Assembly: GCA_000621985.1 (NCBI GenBank)
Contig: JHWW01000009.1
Coordinates: 1 to 64,000, forward strand
Reading direction: 5' to 3'
DNA: 64,000 nt
From: Lachnospiraceae bacterium V9D3004
GTDB lineage: Bacteria; Bacillota; Clostridia; Lachnospirales; Lachnospiraceae
Shown: positions 60,718 through 64,000 of the stretch, piece by piece
Position numbering within the stretch: position 1 is the stretch's first letter
How the letters are laid out: every line of letters starts with the position of its first letter
The notes under the pieces: generated by a model
What the model saw: only the letters and a program-made list of their open reading frames with translations
What the model was told of the DNA's origin: nothing
Databases searched by the model: none
Position numbers and translations under genes: made by a program

Positions 60718-61748
60718 ACTTTACTCCTTTTGATCCTGCGTAATATATAACCTACAAGAACCGTTATTCCGCTAATGATTATCAGTACATAAAAAGACAG
60801 ACTTCTGCTTAACAATTCAAGGTTGGTCGCATCGATCTGACTCATAATACTTCCAAAACCGTCTAACATAAGATAATCGGCAACACCCATCGCTCCGGGG
60901 ATCGGAACGCAATTCGAACCGAGAACCACAAAGCATTGTGTTACAAATATATCCTTAACCTTCCCTGAGCCACCGTATGTCGCAAGAAAAACAAAAACCG
61001 TTACAAGTATCTGCGACAGTCTCTGCAGGAAATTATACGCAAACGCTTTTCCCAACATAGGCTTCAGCTCTGATATCATATTGGCACATTCCCTGAAGTC
61101 TTCCATTGTCTTTTGAAGCTTCTTCTGCCTTTTTTTGCGGTAATTCATTATCTTTAGTTTGTCAAGTAATTTGAACAGCTTGTTGAATATCTTCTCAAGC
61201 AGCTCTCCTCTGAACAGCAAAAGTATAAATGCCGCACCCAAAACAATCTGCAATATGTATCCTGCGATTATGAGCATCCTTGATAAAGTGCTGAAATTCA
61301 TGAATACACCCGGTGCAATGATCAGACATAAAAGTCCCGTTGTAAGTAACGCGGCCGTATACATTACAAGATTGACAAGCAATGATACGGTAACCACCGC
61401 GGTCGGAATCCCGTCTTTCATCATAAAATACGCACTTGCAGGCTGTCCTCCCGTGGCTGAAGGCGTAATGGCTGAAAAATATATATCAGCTGCAGAATAT
61501 AAAAAGTTGCTTTTTACCTTTCTTTTATGCCCGAGTCCCGAAGTAATGCTATGAATAGCCAGTCCCTCAAACACAACATACCCAAGCATACTTATAACAG
61601 CTGCACACAGCCATGCCGGATTGGAATTCTGAATGTATTCCAGGAATGTCTCAATTGAAAAACCCTTTGCCTGAGACATTACAGCCCATATGCTGGCACC
61701 GGCAATAAACACAAATGCAACTGCCCATATTGCTTTCTTTTTGTCCAT
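60714..61748 (-). CDS. Flippase-like membrane protein (LPG synthase TM domain family)
   Basis: A 344-residue protein with about eight membrane helices, of the TIGR00374/UPF0104 group related to the membrane half of MprF. SAITPSATGGQPASAYFMMK near residue 95 and GVADYLMLDGFG near 285 are family blocks. Members translocate lipids or glycolipids across the membrane, and MprF's equivalent domain flips lysyl-phosphatidylglycerol; the aminoacyl transferase domain is absent here. ATG 61748 has AAAGGA about nine bases upstream. Its coupling with pssA suggests a phospholipid-related role. Confidence 0.88.
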   Translation of the reverse strand: MDKKKAIWAVAFVFIAGASIWAVMSQAKGFSIETFLEYIQNSNPAWLCAAVISMLGYVVFEGLAIHSITSGLGHKRKVKSNFLYSAADIYFSAITPSATGGQPASAYFMMKDGIPTAVVTVSLLVNLVMYTAALLTTGLLCLIIAPGVFMNFSTLSRMLIIAGYILQIVLGAAFILLLFRGELLEKIFNKLFKLLDKLKIMNYRKKRQKKLQKTMEDFRECANMISELKPMLGKAFAYNFLQRLSQILVTVFVFLATYGGSGKVKDIFVTQCFVVLGSNCVPIPGAMGVADYLMLDGFGSIMSQIDATNLELLSRSLSFYVLIIISGITVLVGYILRRIKRSKV

Positions 61749-61760
61749 AAATAATATCCT

Positions 61761-62420
61761 TTATCTGGCAAATCTTTTTTCCAATACAATGAAAAAGCGG
61801 TCAAAATGCAGTTTCTTCGATAAGAACAAACCTGTTTCAACAAGAATTACCGCTCCTGCCATATCCAACAAAACATGCTGCTTTACAAGCACCGTGGATG
61901 CAAATACGAGTAATGAGAATATAAGTGTTATCCACTTATACCAACCCGGCAGTTTTTTTACATACAATGCGCCTCGAAATACTACCCAGCTTTCGAGACA
62001 GTGTATCGATGGAAACAGATTATCAGCCGCATCCAGGCTATATACAAGGGAACATATCCGGTCAAAGAACCCTGTTCCCGTAATCTCAGGTCTCACAAGT
62101 GTTGTGGGAAATATGAAGAATATTATCAGACAGCATAATTTTGCGAACATTTCCGCTGAAAATATATAATAACATACTTCCCTGCTTTCTCTTGCGATTA
62201 TCATGTATCCCGATATCCATTGAACAAATGCAAGAAGATATATCAATATAAACGCAGGTACAAACGGAGTAGCCGTATCTAACGGTGTAGTTATATCATA
62301 ATGATGCATATTACCGGTGATCAGTCTTGTTCCGTTATAAGTCAATATATTAAGTGCCAGCAATGTTGCCACAGGAAGAAAGCTGTATTCCGGTATTATC
62401 TTTTGTAGTTTATGTCTCAT
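61761..62420 (-). CDS. PAP2-like membrane phosphatase
   Basis: A 219-residue protein with about six membrane helices. FPSIHCLESWVVFRGA near residue 130 (the SxH block) and VLVKQHVLLDMAGAV near 185 (the catalytic His-Asp block) are the C2 and C3 motifs of PAP2 phosphatases; the C1 Lys/Arg block is weak. Members remove phosphate from phosphatidic acid, phosphatidylglycerol phosphate or undecaprenyl pyrophosphate, or transfer head groups as in Aur1-like enzymes. First gene of the phospholipid operon, with promoter at 62477-62506; GAGG lies seven bases before ATG 62420. Confidence 0.85.
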   Translation of the reverse strand: MRHKLQKIIPEYSFLPVATLLALNILTYNGTRLITGNMHHYDITTPLDTATPFVPAFILIYLLAFVQWISGYMIIARESREVCYYIFSAEMFAKLCCLIIFFIFPTTLVRPEITGTGFFDRICSLVYSLDAADNLFPSIHCLESWVVFRGALYVKKLPGWYKWITLIFSLLVFASTVLVKQHVLLDMAGAVILVETGLFLSKKLHFDRFFIVLEKRFAR

Positions 62421-62476
62421 GTTGTACCTCTTAAATGAACTGCTGTATCATATCTGCGTAATATATACACCGATAT

Positions 62477-62506
62477 ATTTTAAACTATAGTGCACGCCAT
62501 TGTCAA
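62477..62506 (-). promoter_or_regulatory. Promoter of the phospholipid operon
   Basis: Perfect TTGACA (62506-62501), 18-base spacer, TAAAAT (62482-62477) on the minus strand; leader about 50 bases before the PAP2 gene. Confidence 0.7.
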
Positions 62507-62556
62507 GTGTGGGGGAAGTTCCTGCTTTTTCTTGCTCTTTGATCGTTACTATTCAT

Positions 62557-62585
62557 TTGCTAAGGAGACTGTTTTGTGTTATCAT
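62557..62585 (+). promoter_or_regulatory. Candidate promoter of the second MATE gene
   Basis: TTGCTA (62557-62562), 17-base spacer, TATCAT (62580-62585); leader about 60 bases. Weak match in both boxes. Confidence 0.35.
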
Positions 62586-62650
62586 TTCTATTTGCATAGG
62601 GATAAAGAAGTGTATTAATACAGAATATTCAAACAAAAAGGATGAGATTG

Positions 62651-64000
62651 ATGAAAGATAATAATGCGAATAAACTCGGCTCTGACAGAGTCGGAAGTCT
62701 GATGGTCAATTTTGCCATACCCAGTATCATTGCCATGCTGGTTTCAGCATTATATAACATTGTAGACCAGTTCTTTATCGGACAGGCGGTCGGTCCTCTC
62801 GGTAATGCGGCGACCAATATCGCTTTCCCGCTGTCGATGTTATGTACGGCATTGTCACTTACATTCGGTATAGGTGGTGCTTCATGTTTCAACCTTGCAA
62901 TGGGACGCGGAGACACAGACAAAGCCGGATATTATATAGGCAATTCCGTTACAATGCTTGTAAGTTGCGGCGTGGTCATAAGTGTTATAGCAGAGCTGTT
63001 CCTTCCTTTGCTCCTTGTCATGTTCGGTTCTCCGGATGATGTATTTCCTTATGCTATGACTTACGTGAGGATTACAGCGATAGGCTTCCCGTTCCTTCTT
63101 ATGACAACAGGCGGCGGCCATCTGATAAGAGCTGACGGCAGCCCCAGAATGTCAATGATGTGTAACATGTCAGGTGCGATAATCAACACGGCACTTGATG
63201 CTCTGTTCGTCCTTGTGTTCGGATGGGGAATGACCGGTGCGGCCGTTGCAACGATCACAGGCCAGTTCGTATCGGGTATAATCGCCATATTATATATGAG
63301 AAATTACAAGACAGTTAAGCTTACTAAGAATATGTTTATTCCAAGAGCAGTTCATCTTATCCAGATAACCAAACTTGGTATTGCTTCCTGCTTCAACCAG
63401 CTGTCACTTATGATAGTTCAGATATCACTTAACAATTCGCTTAAGTTCTACGGTGCCGAATCGACTTACGGAGAATCTATCCCGATAGCATGTGCCGGGA
63501 TCATCATGAAAGTCGGAATGTTGTTCTTCTCTGTGGTGATAGGAATAGCTCAGGGCTCGCAGCCTATAGTAAGTTTTAATTACGGTGCGAGACAATATGA
63601 CAGGGTCAGACGCGCTTATAAACTTGCGGTTATTTCAAGCGGAATAATATCCATAGCCGCATTTGCGACGTTCCAGCTTATACCGGAATTGATCATTTCT
63701 TTATTCGGACTTAACGGTAAAGAAGCATTGGAATTCGGTGCGAAGTTTTTCAGGATATTCATGTTCTTTACATGTATCAACTTCCTTCAGCCCATATCCG
63801 CTACTTTCTTCACTTCAATAGGTAAAGCTTACAAAGGAATGTTTCTGTCACTCACAAGACAGTTTCTTTTCCTGCTGCCGCTTATATTCATACTTCCGCC
63901 TTTCTATGGGATAGACGGTCTGCTCTTTGCGGCACCTACGGCTGACTTCATGGCATTTATCGTAACGATATTGATGGTTGTACTGGAATTCCGGGGCATG
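62651..64000 (+). CDS. MATE family efflux transporter, 3' end outside window
   Basis: The frame is open for 450 codons from ATG 62651 to the window edge, so only the C-terminal tail is missing. Seen: PSIIAMLVSALYNIVDQFFI with the VDQFFIG signature of MepA-like MATE pumps near residue 35, then about eleven helices. AGG-type site AAGGA lies eight bases upstream of ATG 62651; an ATG three codons earlier is too close. It is distinct from the MATE gene at 19789-21156, which has the DTAMVGSLG variant. Probable cation-coupled multidrug exporter. Confidence 0.92.
   Translation, partial: MKDNNANKLGSDRVGSLMVNFAIPSIIAMLVSALYNIVDQFFIGQAVGPLGNAATNIAFPLSMLCTALSLTFGIGGASCFNLAMGRGDTDKAGYYIGNSVTMLVSCGVVISVIAELFLPLLLVMFGSPDDVFPYAMTYVRITAIGFPFLLMTTGGGHLIRADGSPRMSMMCNMSGAIINTALDALFVLVFGWGMTGAAVATITGQFVSGIIAILYMRNYKTVKLTKNMFIPRAVHLIQITKLGIASCFNQLSLMIVQISLNNSLKFYGAESTYGESIPIACAGIIMKVGMLFFSVVIGIAQGSQPIVSFNYGARQYDRVRRAYKLAVISSGIISIAAFATFQLIPELIISLFGLNGKEALEFGAKFFRIFMFFTCINFLQPISATFFTSIGKAYKGMFLSLTRQFLFLLPLIFILPPFYGIDGLLFAAPTADFMAFIVTILMVVLEFRGM

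Noticed and set aside
1-64000. CRISPR arrays, tRNA or rRNA genes, prophage or conjugative genes
   Set aside because: None seen: no regularly spaced repeats, no tRNA-like cloverleaf ends, and no phage or transfer proteins other than the IS200 transposase.

Overview
The window looks like a chromosomal piece of a low-to-moderate GC Gram-positive of the class Clostridia, most likely family Lachnospiraceae. This is an inference from sigma-A style promoters (TTGxxx-N17-TATAAT) with strong AGGAGG ribosome sites, the Gram-positive gene set (RecU, small alarmone synthetase, lipobox lipoproteins, VanZ), type IV pili without a secretin, a pyrophosphate-type phosphofructokinase and a YvyF-like small protein. 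No rRNA, tRNA, CRISPR array or prophage was seen. Nearly all genes lie on the minus strand.

Region 1 (1-17565) is one type IV pilus locus read right to left: pilB, pilT, pilC, major pilin, prepilin peptidase, a fused pilM-pilN, a pilO-like gene, four minor prepilins (one of them a 785-residue GspK/PilX-like protein) and a 1263-residue membrane-anchored protein with DUF5057-like and InlB-type repeats. The last gene ends exactly at the left end of an IS200-type insertion sequence, so the putative adhesin is probably truncated. PilB carries a textbook-spaced MshEN domain, which predicts c-di-GMP control. Region 2 (17566-31376) holds an NhaC antiporter, a MATE exporter, an envelope O-acylation cluster (DHHW protein, MBOAT acyltransferase, DUF4358 protein, SGNH hydrolase), a very large solute-binding lipoprotein with an Asp/Lys-rich segment, an HTH regulator with an unrecognised C-terminal half, and an orphan FliD-like protein with a near-consensus promoter.

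Region 3 (31377-43371) holds an aconitase-family hydratase, an O-antigen ligase-like polymerase (possibly read from a leaderless mRNA) overlapping a VanZ gene tail to tail, UDP-galactopyranose mutase, aldolase and phosphofructokinase, a chemoreceptor, an unknown coiled-coil protein and a Nudix hydrolase. Region 4 (43368-53586) is a growth, division and repair block: PBP2-type transpeptidase, FtsW/RodA, U32 protease-like RNA hydroxylase, ZapA, RuvB, RuvA, YvyF-like protein, cardiolipin synthase.

Region 5 (53615-64000) has a plus-strand DEDDh exonuclease, then a long minus-strand run that starts at a good promoter near 62506: PAP2 phosphatase, flippase-like protein, PssA, Psd, small alarmone synthetase, HAD phosphatase, a membrane protein of unknown function, pseudouridine synthase, RecU and a DJ-1 protein. 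A second MATE exporter leaves the window on the plus strand. Several start codons were moved from the longest possible ORF to the one supported by a ribosome site; TTG or GTG starts are proposed for pilD, ftsW, pilC, ruvA, the U32 gene and the alarmone synthetase gene.
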